19,648 nt of DNA, taken from positions 1-19,648 of the forward strand of contig CAYLZN010000076.1 of the NCBI GenBank assembly GCA_964387935.1, written 5' to 3'. This stretch comes from CAYLZN01 sp964387935 (GTDB taxonomy: Bacteria > Acidobacteriota > Vicinamibacteria > Vicinamibacterales > JAFNAJ01). A program made the position numbers and the translations under genes. Shown here piece after piece: positions 1 to 8,582 of the stretch. Within the stretch, counting starts at the first letter, position 1. Every line of letters starts with the position of its first letter. The notes below the pieces were generated by a model, which saw only the letters and a list, made by a program, of their open reading frames with translations, searched no databases and was not told where the DNA came from.

Positions 1-107
1 AGCAGCCCCGCACCGTCCGCACCAGGCTCCTGGATTCCGCCCGTCGTCGGACCGAGGATCAGTGGACACATCGACAGCAGTGACGCTCGGAGGAGGCTCG
101 ATGGCAT
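1..107 (-). CDS. 5' end of a secreted protein, runs off the window
   Basis: A minus-strand frame opens at ATG 107 and is still open at base 1, giving 35 residues. The start is preceded by a GAGG box at 113-116 with a 5-nt spacer. The residues begin MPSSLLRASLLSMCPLILG, a short polar start followed by a hydrophobic stretch, as in a Sec signal peptide, and then become Gly/Asp-rich. An in-frame GTG at 131 has no comparable ribosome site. It lies 67 bp after the 92-residue gene on the same strand, so it is probably the third gene of the sigma-factor operon. In Acidobacteriota such operons often carry a large secreted or CHAT/TPR protein, but nothing of such a domain is visible here. The function cannot be assigned. 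Confidence 0.42.
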   Translation of the reverse strand, partial: MPSSLLRASLLSMCPLILGPTTGGIQEPGADGAGL

Positions 108-174
108 GGGCACCTCGTCGGGGACGCTCACGAATCGTGCGGGGCATTCATCCCTCGTCTCGCGGAGGATGGCT

Positions 175-453
175 CTACGCGTCGGTGGCGGCGAGACGAC
201 GGCGAACCTCGACGGCGAGTGCCAGTCGGTCCCGCCACGCCGGCGAGCGGGCCAGTTCCTCCACCGTGCGCCGGTCGTCCGGCCCGAGCCGTCCTTCGGC
301 GTAGTCGGCGGCGAGTTCGGCGGCTGCCGCTTCCAACAGATGGAAGAAGTCAGGATCCGTGAGATAGCGACGCTCGATGGCCGTCATCGCCGCCTCATCG
401 AGTTGCCGGAGCCAGTAGCGGCGGAGCCTCGACGCGAGGGCGATCACCACCAA
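175..453 (-). CDS. Small helical protein downstream of an ECF sigma factor (putative anti-sigma-like or accessory protein)
   Basis: 92 residues, almost entirely helical and charged, with no membrane segment and no cysteine/histidine zinc motif. The pattern 'ERRYLTDPDFFHLLEAAAAE', then 'DYAEGRLGPDD' and 'SPAWRDRLALAVEVRRRL', resembles the cytoplasmic N-terminal part of proteins encoded next to ECF sigma factors in Acidobacteriota and Cyanobacteria. Those have the form 'yl.d..ff..le..e.el..dYl.GrLs...r..fe..l..sp..r.rv..a..lr', usually followed by a membrane helix that is absent here. The start is TTG 453, chosen because GGAGG at 462-466 sits 8 nt upstream; GTG at 450 is the alternative. It follows the sigma gene by 144 bp on the same strand. 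It could sequester the sigma factor, but that is inference. Confidence 0.6.
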   Translation of the reverse strand: MVVIALASRLRRYWLRQLDEAAMTAIERRYLTDPDFFHLLEAAAAELAADYAEGRLGPDDRRTVEELARSPAWRDRLALAVEVRRRLAATDA

Positions 454-461
454 TGGCTGCG

Positions 462-466
462 CCTCC
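462..466 (-). promoter_or_regulatory. Ribosome binding site that fixes a TTG start
   Basis: The minus strand reads GGAGG 8 nt before TTG 453 and 11 nt before GTG 450. An in-frame TGA lies seven codons upstream of the TTG, so the gene must start here and cannot have an ATG. Confidence 0.5.
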
Positions 467-597
467 AGTTGTCAGTCCGCAAGGGCCCTCGTTCGGTCGT
501 GCTCCTGAAACTCGCCACGTCTGGAATGAAGTGCAGCCTTCGAGCAAGACCTGTCGCCGGGAGCGCTGGGAACGGCGGCACACCATACGTCTGCGCC

Positions 598-1125
598 TCA
601 GCGCTGTTGCCGTCGAAGCTGGATGTCGTGCCTGAGCTTCAGCCGTGTGGCGCTGATGCGTGACTGAAGGGCCCCCTGGCTGATGCCGAGCCGGGCGGCC
701 ATGGCCGCCCGACGTCGGGCGTTCGTTCCCGGTCCGAGGTGGTACTCGATGAACTCCTCGAGCCGCCGCGGGTCCAGGTCTCGAAGGCACTCCAGGACCG
801 TGCCAAAGAGCCTGTTGTCCGGTGAACGCTGCGACATCTTCTCAACCAGCTGGCACAGCACGACGTCGCCCACCGTCTCGATTCGACGCCGATGACGGAC
901 GTGCTCCAGCCAGACGTTGCGGGCCACCCCGTAGCTGAACGCTGGGACGTTGCGAACGAGACGCCGCTCCGAGACATGTGACAGCACGCGGGCAATCGTC
1001 TCGCTCGCGAGATCCTCGCTCTCCAGCCCGCAGCCCCTCGCGTTGAAGAACGCCTGGAGCCGGGGTCTCACGGTGGTGAGTTGGGTGATGAGCGTGGCGG
1101 CATCGGGTTTCGGCGGCTCACTCAT
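598..1125 (-). CDS. ECF-type sigma-70 family RNA polymerase sigma factor
   Basis: 175 residues from ATG 1125, the usual size for an ECF sigma factor with only regions 2 and 4. Region 2 spans about residues 20-75: 'LQAFFNARGCGLESEDLASE' followed by 'FSYGVARNVWLEHVRHRRR', the polymerase-binding and -10-recognition helices. Region 4 is near the end: 'RRRAAMAARLGISQGALQSR' and 'LKLRHDI', a helix-turn-helix with the typical GISQGALQSR recognition helix. In-frame starts further out (ATG 1155, ATG 1230) exist. None has a convincing Shine-Dalgarno site, and 1125 gives the standard N-terminus. It heads a minus-strand group with the 92-residue gene and a secreted protein, and is divergent from the TonB receptor at 1445. 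Its targets are not visible. Confidence 0.85.
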   Translation of the reverse strand: MSEPPKPDAATLITQLTTVRPRLQAFFNARGCGLESEDLASETIARVLSHVSERRLVRNVPAFSYGVARNVWLEHVRHRRRIETVGDVVLCQLVEKMSQRSPDNRLFGTVLECLRDLDPRRLEEFIEYHLGPGTNARRRAAMAARLGISQGALQSRISATRLKLRHDIQLRRQQR

Positions 1126-1444
1126 CGCTTCGGCTGCCGTCAGCGGATAGGACATGGGTTGGTGGAGGGTGTACCGACCGTGGCCCAGCTCGGCAAGCGT
1201 CAAAAGACGCCACCGCCGCGATGTCGCCAAATGGCGCGTCAGCCGGCTCGCCGGGACCCGCGCGAGTCCGCCGGCACGGCCAGACTGTTCCGAAATTGGT
1301 GGACCACGAGGAGGTCTTCTACCGGGTCACTCGCCCCCTGGCTCCGACCAGGTGCGGCTTGACGAAGCGGCGGCGCGGTCGCGTATCATCTGCCAACCCA
1401 GCAGCGTGCTCGTTGGCTCGGAGACCGACCATCTGGGAGTACCA
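1126..1444. promoter_or_regulatory. Divergent intergenic control region between the sigma factor and the TonB receptor operon
   Basis: About 320 bp with no supported gene. A plus-strand reading frame is open across it from 1154 and joins the receptor frame. It overlaps the sigma start region, has no ribosome site and would place about 97 basic, non-signal residues before a perfect signal peptide, so it is treated as non-coding. The region should hold promoters for both directions. One candidate for the receptor direction is listed separately. No strong inverted repeat is seen; CCTGG/CCAGG with a 6-nt loop near 1337-1352 is weak. Confidence 0.6.
1359..1389 (+). promoter_or_regulatory. Candidate promoter for the TonB receptor pair
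   Basis: TTGACG at 1359-1364 and TATCAT at 1384-1389 resemble -35 and -10 boxes of a housekeeping sigma-70 promoter. The spacer is 19 nt, longer than the preferred 17. The -10 box ends 55 nt before ATG 1445. AT-rich hexamers are rare in this region, which adds some weight, but the call rests on two boxes only. Confidence 0.33.
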
Positions 1445-4400
1445 ATGCGCCTCGCGGGGACCGCTAACCGTCGTCGGACACCGGTGGTGCCTTGGGCCTT
1501 GTTGGCGGGGCTCGCGGTCGCCTCACCACTGGCCACCTTCGCTCAACCCACAACCGGTGGCTTGCAGGGACGGGTGCTGGATTCCTCTGGTGGCGCGGTA
1601 GCGGGCGTCGACATCGTCCTGAGCGCGCCGGACGCCGCCACCGCCGCAACGGTCCAGAGCGACTCGCAGGGCGCGTTCACGTTTCCCTTGGTACCCCCGG
1701 GAACGCACTGGTTGGAGGCCAGGTCGCCCGGATTCCGAGCCACCAGAGTCGAGGGTGTCCGCATCCAGGTCGGGGGTGTCACGGCGGTGGACATCGTGCT
1801 CCAGCCGGGCGAGGTGCTGGACTTCGTCACGGTTGTCGCGGGGGCGCGAATCGACAGGACCTCGACGGCCGTCAGCACCAACGTCGACGCGCGGTTCATT
1901 CAGGACCTCCCGAACTTCAACCGACACGTCCTCGAGACCGCGCACCTGGCCCCGGGGGTCGCCGTCCTGGCCACGAGCGGTCAGGTGATCGGCATCGAGG
2001 GCGCCAGCGTCATCGCCAATGGGCTTCGGCGGACCCAGAACACCTACTACCTCGATGGTGCCGAGAACAGCAGCGCCTGGCGGAACGTCGCGCTGCAGTT
2101 CCCCAACCCCGACACGGTGCAGGAAGTCCAGGTCCAGTCATCCAACGCGAGCGGCCAATTCGGCCGACAGCCGGGTGCGGTCGTCAGCGTCATCACCCGC
2201 TCGGGGACCAACACGTTCAAGGGCAGCGTGTCCCACTTCTTCCACGATGAGCGGTTGAATGCGAATGCGTGGAGCAACAACAGGAACGGGCTGCCGAAGT
2301 GGGAAGATGGCCAGCGATACACGAGCGGCGTCGTGGGCGGCCCGATTGTCCACGACCGCACCTTCTTCTTCGGTTCGGTCAATCGCTACGCCAACAACCT
2401 GTCGAAGACGCAACAGGGGGGCCGGTTCCCCACGGCCGCCATGAAGGCCGGGGACTTCGCCGAGGTGCCCGATTTCATCGGTCGCGATGGGCAGGTCGTG
2501 CCGTTCTCGATCAAGGACCCTGCGACTGGCGCCGTGCTCGGCACACGAATTCCCGCCTCGCTCTTCGATGCCGCCGCGCTCCGCCTCCTGGAACGGCTGC
2601 CGACGGCGGCCGCCTACTACGACGTGGCGGTGCGCCAGTTCGAGCAGCCGGTTCAGAACATGGAGTATCTCCTCAAGGTCGACCAGCACGTCTCGGTCAA
2701 TCACCGGCTCTCCGGGCTCCTCCTGCTCACCGATGGACACGAGAGGGATCCGGGCCAGTCGTGGTCGGTCAATCAGACGCCGGCCTGGGGCGACATGCTG
2801 AGGACGGGTCGCCAGACCAGCCTCTTCCTCAAGCACACCTGGGTCGCGTCGGCGAACTTTCAACTCGAGACCCGGGCGTCGTCGGTCGGCAGTGAGAGCG
2901 ACGCCGATCTCAGCGATGGCGACGGGTTGGACGACGTCGGCATCGTGTTCCCTTTCCAGCCGAAGGTCCAGCGGCTGCCAACGATCCGGCTCGATTCGCA
3001 AGGCGGATTCAGGGCCGACCATGTTCCGCTGGATTTCATCGGGCAGCGGAACTTCAGGGTGGGCACGACCGGCGTCTGGAACCGGGGCTCGCACATGGTC
3101 ACCGTCGGCGGGGACGCGCAGGTCGACGAGGTGCAGTTCGAGGTGAACCGCGACCTGCGCACGATCTTCAACTTCAGCGGACGAGACAGTCTCAACGGCC
3201 CGATTACCAGTGCCTCCACGGTCCCGCTGTCGCCGGGCAACCTCGGCGTGCAGAACTTCGCGTACGCGTGGGCCGATTTCCTGATGGGACGCGTGGACTG
3301 GTTCTACACCTCGGGCTACAACCGCACCAGGTCACGAACGCGATCGCTGTCCGCGTTCGTTCAGGATCAATGGCGCGTGTCGTCGCAGGTCACGGCCTCC
3401 CTGGGGCTGCGCTACGACCTGGGCTTTCCGACGAAGGAGTTGACAGGCGGATCGGGCGGGGCGTTCGTGCAGGGCCATCGCTCCAGCCGATTCCCGATGG
3501 CGCCCGAGCACCTGGCGTGGCCCGGCGACGTCGGCGTCCCCAGCGACTTCATCGGGACGGACGCCAACAACGTGGCCCCGCAGGTCGGCGTCGCCTGGGA
3601 CGTGCGCGGGGACGGGCGCCACATGCTGCGCGCCGGTGCGGGCCTGTACTACGCGCCCGTGGCCCTCGGCGGCCGCATCTTCACCGGACCCTCCGGCTTC
3701 GGTGGCGCGTGGCCCGGCGGCGCCAATGCCTTGCTGCGGGACCCGTTCGGAACCTCCAGGGTCAATCCCTTCGACGTTGTCCCCCAGTATGGCCCGGGCA
3801 ACCCGGTGCCGGATGCGGTGACGGGCTACACGCCGGTGACTTTCCCGTGGGAGAGCCAGTTTCAGACCGTGATCGTGCGAGGCGTGCCCACACGCGTCTT
3901 CACCGGCAGCATCGTCGGCTACGACCCGCAGATCACGACTCCATCGGTTGCGGAGTTCAACGTGGTGTACGAACGCGTGCTCACGCGGGGCTGGACGGCC
4001 GCGGCAGGCTATGTCGGGAATCGTGGTCGCCACCAGCCCGTCTGGCAGGCATTCAACGCCGCCGTCCCGATGGAAGGTGCCGACACGAGCAGCCAGAGCC
4101 TCCGTGACCGTCGCCCGTTCCCCACGCTCGGAGGCGGTCGTATCTACGGCACGGTCCTGAACTCGACCTATGACTCGCTCCAGACGTGGACGGACGTGCG
4201 CGCTCGAGGCGTGACGGCCCGAGCGTCCTACGTCCTTGCACGCGCCCTGTCGCCGTTCGGCGCCAACGCGCAGTCGGTGAATTGGACGACCATCGACGGC
4301 TTCAGCTCCGGCAGCGCCAGTGGCGAGACGATCATGGACTCGTCGTCGGTCTCGGGCCAGAGCAGCTACCCGTACGACCGCGATCGCGACTGGGGCGAGA

Positions 4401-4984
4401 ACGGTCGCAGGCACACCTTCAAGCTGCACGCGTCGTACGCGCCGGCCTTTGACGGTGGGACCGGCTGGACGAGCCGATTCGCCACGGGCTGGACCCTCTC
4501 CGGGGCGTTTGTCGCCACGAGCGGTCTCCCGCTCAACATCCTCTCGGGCATGGATGCCAATGCCGACGGCGTGGGCCTCGATCGCCCCACTGCGGTCGGC
4601 GCCATCCACTACGCCCGGACACCCGTGGCGAACGCGCCGTACGATCGGCGCGGCGCCATTCAGTACCTCGATCCCGCGGGCTTCACGGGACCGTGCAACA
4701 CCCTGGAACGCACCGGGCCGGCTGCCTACTGCACCTCGGTTGGGGACGTTCCACGCAACGCCGCCCGGGGCGTGCCGCTGTTCAACCTGGATCTTGCCCT
4801 GGCCAAGGTGGTTCCGGTCCACGGCTCGATGCGAGGCGAGATACGCCTCGAGGTCTTCAACGTCACGAACTCGAACTTCCTCGGAACACCGGAGCTGAAT
4901 CTCGCCAGCCCCTACTTCGGGCAGGTGACGAGCCGGCTCCATCGGCCCAGGAACATGCAGGTCGGGCTCAGATTCCTGTTCTGA
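1445..4984 (+). CDS. TonB-dependent receptor, Oar-like, with carboxypeptidase-regulatory-like N-domain (copy 1)
   Basis: 1179-residue outer-membrane transporter. ATG 1445 has GGGAG at 1435-1439 with a 5-nt spacer and starts a clear signal peptide: 'MRLAGTANRR', then a hydrophobic core, with likely cleavage after TFA (residue 33). Residues about 36-120 form a carboxypeptidase-regulatory-like beta-sandwich ('GGLQGRVLDSSGGAVAGVDI', 'FPLVPPGTHWLEARSPGF'). Next comes a TonB-box-like 'LDFVTVVAG' and a plug domain at about 130-260 ('NTYYLDGAENSS', 'FPNPDTVQEVQVQSSNASGQ', 'GAVVSVITRSGTNTFKGSV'). The remainder is a large beta-barrel ending in an aromatic strand with terminal Phe ('MQVGLRFLF'), the outer-membrane insertion signal. 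Oar/OmpA-related receptors of this length are greatly expanded in Acidobacteriota. The substrate is unknown; large glycans or peptides are plausible. It is the first gene of a tandem pair. Confidence 0.92.
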   Translation: MRLAGTANRRRTPVVPWALLAGLAVASPLATFAQPTTGGLQGRVLDSSGGAVAGVDIVLSAPDAATAATVQSDSQGAFTFPLVPPGTHWLEARSPGFRATRVEGVRIQVGGVTAVDIVLQPGEVLDFVTVVAGARIDRTSTAVSTNVDARFIQDLPNFNRHVLETAHLAPGVAVLATSGQVIGIEGASVIANGLRRTQNTYYLDGAENSSAWRNVALQFPNPDTVQEVQVQSSNASGQFGRQPGAVVSVITRSGTNTFKGSVSHFFHDERLNANAWSNNRNGLPKWEDGQRYTSGVVGGPIVHDRTFFFGSVNRYANNLSKTQQGGRFPTAAMKAGDFAEVPDFIGRDGQVVPFSIKDPATGAVLGTRIPASLFDAAALRLLERLPTAAAYYDVAVRQFEQPVQNMEYLLKVDQHVSVNHRLSGLLLLTDGHERDPGQSWSVNQTPAWGDMLRTGRQTSLFLKHTWVASANFQLETRASSVGSESDADLSDGDGLDDVGIVFPFQPKVQRLPTIRLDSQGGFRADHVPLDFIGQRNFRVGTTGVWNRGSHMVTVGGDAQVDEVQFEVNRDLRTIFNFSGRDSLNGPITSASTVPLSPGNLGVQNFAYAWADFLMGRVDWFYTSGYNRTRSRTRSLSAFVQDQWRVSSQVTASLGLRYDLGFPTKELTGGSGGAFVQGHRSSRFPMAPEHLAWPGDVGVPSDFIGTDANNVAPQVGVAWDVRGDGRHMLRAGAGLYYAPVALGGRIFTGPSGFGGAWPGGANALLRDPFGTSRVNPFDVVPQYGPGNPVPDAVTGYTPVTFPWESQFQTVIVRGVPTRVFTGSIVGYDPQITTPSVAEFNVVYERVLTRGWTAAAGYVGNRGRHQPVWQAFNAAVPMEGADTSSQSLRDRRPFPTLGGGRIYGTVLNSTYDSLQTWTDVRARGVTARASYVLARALSPFGANAQSVNWTTIDGFSSGSASGETIMDSSSVSGQSSYPYDRDRDWGENGRRHTFKLHASYAPAFDGGTGWTSRFATGWTLSGAFVATSGLPLNILSGMDANADGVGLDRPTAVGAIHYARTPVANAPYDRRGAIQYLDPAGFTGPCNTLERTGPAAYCTSVGDVPRNAARGVPLFNLDLALAKVVPVHGSMRGEIRLEVFNVTNSNFLGTPELNLASPYFGQVTSRLHRPRNMQVGLRFLF

Positions 4985-5030
4985 CAGGGTGCGGCCGGAA
5001 GGCGATCGGCCGCCTCACGGAAGTGTCACC

Positions 5031-8000
5031 ATGCGCGCCAACAGTCGTTGTCTCTCGGTGGTCGCGAGCGTGGCCACCGTGTCGCTGCTCGTTCCAGAGG
5101 CTCCTCGAGCACAGTCGGTCACCGGTTCGGTTCGTGGTCAGGTCGTGGACCAGTCCGGTGCAGCCGTCCGGGGGGTCTCGTTGGACCTGAGATCGACAAC
5201 GACGGCCGCCTCGTTGCGAGCGGTCACCGACGAGCACGGTCGATATCTCTTCGCGTTTCTCCCGCCAGGCCTCTGCTCGATCGAGGCGAGCGTCGCCGGC
5301 TTCGAGCCGATTCAGTTGTCGGACCTCCGCGTGGAAACCGGCGGTGCGGTCACCGCTGACATCGTGCTTCGACCGGCGGGAGTCGTCACCCGGGTCGATG
5401 TCCGAGCGAAGCCCGGTGGTGGCCCGCTTGGCGCAGCGCTCGCGACGAACATCGCGAGTGGCCTGCTTCTCCGGCTGCCGAATCTCGATCGCCACGTCCT
5501 GCAGTTCGCCCATCTGGCGCCGGGGGTGGACGCCTTTCTCGGTGCCGGCCAGATCATCGGCCAGGACGGCACGAACACGCTGCTCGCGAACGGACAGCGA
5601 AGCACGCAGAACGGCTTCTACCTGGATGGCGCCGAGAACGCCGGCGCGTGGCGGAACTGGGCCCTTCAGTTTCCGAATCCTGAGACCGTCCAGGAAATCC
5701 AGGTCCAGCGGGCCAATGCGTCGGCCGGGCTGGGCGGACAACCGGGAGCCATTGTCAACGTCATCACCCGCTCGGGGACCGATGCCCTGCATGGCACAGG
5801 CTTCGCGTCGTTCCACGACAAGCGGCTGAATGCCAACTCCTGGGAGAACAACCGCAACGGCCTCGCGAAGCCCGAAGACGACCAGCGCAAGGTGGGTGCG
5901 GTTCTCGGAGGGCCCATTCGAAGGGGCGCGTCGTTCTTCTTCGGCTCCTTCAATCGCTTTCGCACGTCCCAGCCAGTGACCCAGCGGGGCGGGCACTTTC
6001 CCACGGCGCCAATGAAGCGCGGTGACTTCTCGGAAGTGCCCGACCTCGTGCGTCCGGATGGCACGCGCATTCCGTTCGACATGAAGAACCCAGTCACCGG
6101 GGAGTCGCTGGGAAAGACGCTTCCTGCGTCGCTCATCGATCCAGTGGTGCTGCGCCTGCTGGAACTGCTCCCGACGGCAGACGCGTACTACGACACGGCG
6201 GTGCGCCGGTTCGACCGCCCCTGGGGCGTCGACGAGTACCTCGCCAAGGTGGATCATCGGCTGACGATGAGCCAGTCGCTGTCCGGCACGGTCATGGCCA
6301 CCACGGGATCACGCATCGACCCGGCGCAGGGTTTCACCAACAACCAGGTCCCCGAGTGGGGCGCAGCCAAGTCCGGCAGTCGACAGTTGACGGCGTCGGT
6401 CAGGCACCTGTGGTCCGTGACTTCTGCCTTGTCACTCGATTCGCACGTTGCCCTGGCTGGGAATACCAGTGACGTTCGGCCAGCAGGGCCCATGACGGGC
6501 CAGCAGGCCTTTGGCATTGCATTCCCGTTTCAGCCCGAGATTGCCCAGCCCCCGAGCCTGGTGCTCGACTTCGAGGGGGGATTCCGAGCGGACCATCAGA
6601 ACAACGACTTCATCGGACAGGGGAATCACCGTGTCGGCGTCACCGCATCGTGGCTCGAGGGCGCTCATGTCCTGACTTTCGGTGGAGAGTCGGAAGTGGA
6701 TCGTGTGAGCTTCGAGCTCAACCGCGACCTGCGGACCAGTTACCGCTTTTCCGGCAGGGACGCGCTCAACGGTCCGATCGTATCGGCAACCCAGGTCCCG
6801 CTCCGGGCGAACGACTACGGAGTGCAGAATTTCGCCTATGCGTTTGCCGACCTGCTCCTCGGCCGGCCGGTGACGGTGTCGACGGCCGGGTATTCGACCA
6901 CGAGCTTTTCTTCGCGAACGAGCCACGCGTTCATCCAGGACGAGTGGCGTGTGTCGCCCCGCGTTTCCGTCTGGCTCGGGTTACGGTACGAATTCGCGTC
7001 GGCCGCCAGCGAAGCCGAGGGTCGCTTCGGCGGGGCCTTCGTCTTGAATCACCAATCGAATCAGTACCCGAACGCGCCGCGCGGCCTCGCCTGGGCTGGC
7101 GATGCCAACGTCCCGAAGGGGTTCATCGACGCAGGTCTCGGCACGCTCTCGCCGCGAGCTGGCGTGGCATGGCGAGTGTCGGCCGACGGCCGCACATCCT
7201 TGCGAAGCGCCGCGGGGCTCTACCACGCGGGCGTGCCCCTCGGTGGCCGCATGTTCAGCGGTACGAGTGGGTTCGGCGGCGCCACGCCCCGTGCGGCCAA
7301 CACAGCGCTGTCGGATCCCTACGGAGCGTCGCGTGTCAATCCGTACGACACGGTGCTCCAGTACGGTCCGGGCAACCCGCTGCCAGACGCGATCCGTGGG
7401 TACACACCAGCCACATTCCCCTGGGCCAGTCAATTTCAGCGGCAGATCGTCCGGGGTGTCCCCACCCAGATCTTCGTTGGCCCAATCGTCGGGTACGAGT
7501 CCACGGTCACAGCACCGTCGGTGGCGGAGTACCACGTGACTCTCGAACGAGAGCTGACACAGGGCTGGAGGCTGGAAGCGGCGTACGTCGGAAACCGAGG
7601 CCGACATCAGCCGTTGTGGCAAGCGTTCAACGCTCCCGTGCCGGAGGCGGGGGCCAACACGAGCGACCAGAGTATCCGTGACCGCCGGCCGTACGCCGAG
7701 TACGGGGGCGGGCGTCTGTTCAGCACCACGCTGAACACCTCGTACGATGCAGCGCAGATTGCGAGCAGCGTCCGGCTTGGGGGGCTCACGGCCCAGATAT
7801 CGTACGTAGCGGCCCGCAGCGTCTCACCGTTCGGCATCAACGCACAGGACGTCGACAAGCGGACGGTCGAAGGGTTCAGTACGGGTGCCGCCAGCGGCGA
7901 AGCCATCCTGACGTCGGCGAGCGACGCTGGGCAGAGTTCCTACCCCTACGACCCTGGGCGCGACCTCGCGGAGAACGGCCGCCGGCACACGTTCAAGGCG

Positions 8001-8558
8001 CACTACGTCTACGAACTCCCCTGGCGCCAGAGCGGAGGGTGGAGGGGCGTGTGGTTGGACGGCTGGGCCGTGTCTGGCGCGTTTGTTGCGATGAGCGGCC
8101 TGCCACTCAACATCCTGTGGGGACTGGATGCCAATGCGGACGGCTCACCCTATGACCGGCCGAACCTGGTGTCATCGATTCAGTACCCGAGGACCGCCGT
8201 GCCGGACGCCTCCTTCGACCGGCGCGGTGCGATACAGTTCATCGATCCAGCGTCATTCGTGGGGCCGTGCCACAACAACGAGCGGACCGGATCGGCGGCT
8301 TTTTGTCCCACACCCGGGAACCTGCCCCGCAATGCGGCGACAGGTGTGTCGGTCTTCAATGTCGACCTGGCTGTCCTGAAACGTGTGCACGTCGGTGGGT
8401 CTAAGAACGTCGACGTGCGACTTGAAGCCGTGAACGTCACCAACACGAACTTCCTCGGCGCCCCGGAGCTCAACCTCTCGAGTCCGTTCTTCGGCCAGGT
8501 CTCGGGCCGCATTCACCGACCACGGCAGATGCAGGTCGGCATCAGGTTCGAGTTCTGA
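5031..8558 (+). CDS. TonB-dependent receptor, Oar-like, with carboxypeptidase-regulatory-like N-domain (copy 2)
   Basis: 1175 residues, a paralogue of the preceding gene along its full length. ATG 5031 has GGAAG at 5019-5023, 7 nt upstream. The signal peptide 'MRANSRCLSVVASVATVSLL' has likely cleavage after RA at about residue 27, before QSVTG. The regulatory-like domain follows ('GSVRGQVVDQSGAAVRGVSL'), then the plug ('NGFYLDGAENAGAWRNWAL', 'GAIVNVITRSGTDALHG') and the barrel, ending in 'MQVGIRFEF' with the terminal Phe. The last 42 residues match copy 1 at 31 positions by eye. The N-domain and the loops are less alike, which suggests different ligands. The gene lies 46 bp after copy 1 with no visible terminator between, so co-transcription is likely. 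Its stop is 24 bp from the stop of the convergent regulator gene. Confidence 0.92.
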   Translation: MRANSRCLSVVASVATVSLLVPEAPRAQSVTGSVRGQVVDQSGAAVRGVSLDLRSTTTAASLRAVTDEHGRYLFAFLPPGLCSIEASVAGFEPIQLSDLRVETGGAVTADIVLRPAGVVTRVDVRAKPGGGPLGAALATNIASGLLLRLPNLDRHVLQFAHLAPGVDAFLGAGQIIGQDGTNTLLANGQRSTQNGFYLDGAENAGAWRNWALQFPNPETVQEIQVQRANASAGLGGQPGAIVNVITRSGTDALHGTGFASFHDKRLNANSWENNRNGLAKPEDDQRKVGAVLGGPIRRGASFFFGSFNRFRTSQPVTQRGGHFPTAPMKRGDFSEVPDLVRPDGTRIPFDMKNPVTGESLGKTLPASLIDPVVLRLLELLPTADAYYDTAVRRFDRPWGVDEYLAKVDHRLTMSQSLSGTVMATTGSRIDPAQGFTNNQVPEWGAAKSGSRQLTASVRHLWSVTSALSLDSHVALAGNTSDVRPAGPMTGQQAFGIAFPFQPEIAQPPSLVLDFEGGFRADHQNNDFIGQGNHRVGVTASWLEGAHVLTFGGESEVDRVSFELNRDLRTSYRFSGRDALNGPIVSATQVPLRANDYGVQNFAYAFADLLLGRPVTVSTAGYSTTSFSSRTSHAFIQDEWRVSPRVSVWLGLRYEFASAASEAEGRFGGAFVLNHQSNQYPNAPRGLAWAGDANVPKGFIDAGLGTLSPRAGVAWRVSADGRTSLRSAAGLYHAGVPLGGRMFSGTSGFGGATPRAANTALSDPYGASRVNPYDTVLQYGPGNPLPDAIRGYTPATFPWASQFQRQIVRGVPTQIFVGPIVGYESTVTAPSVAEYHVTLERELTQGWRLEAAYVGNRGRHQPLWQAFNAPVPEAGANTSDQSIRDRRPYAEYGGGRLFSTTLNTSYDAAQIASSVRLGGLTAQISYVAARSVSPFGINAQDVDKRTVEGFSTGAASGEAILTSASDAGQSSYPYDPGRDLAENGRRHTFKAHYVYELPWRQSGGWRGVWLDGWAVSGAFVAMSGLPLNILWGLDANADGSPYDRPNLVSSIQYPRTAVPDASFDRRGAIQFIDPASFVGPCHNNERTGSAAFCPTPGNLPRNAATGVSVFNVDLAVLKRVHVGGSKNVDVRLEAVNVTNTNFLGAPELNLSSPFFGQVSGRIHRPRQMQVGIRFEF

Positions 8559-8582
8559 CCGACCGGGCGCCGCTCGCCGCGC

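Noticed and set aside
1154..1444. Upstream extension of the first receptor
   Set aside because: The extension has no ribosome site, overlaps the sigma gene's upstream region and would bury the signal peptide. ATG 1445 has a good site.
3332..4942. Minus-strand 536-codon open frame antisense to the first TonB receptor
   Set aside because: Its product is Arg/Gly/Val-rich without domains. It is explained by third-position GC bias opposite a clearly real receptor.
4968..6257. Minus-strand 429-codon open frame antisense to the second receptor
   Set aside because: Same composition shadow. A similar frame exists opposite copy 1 because the two receptors are paralogues.
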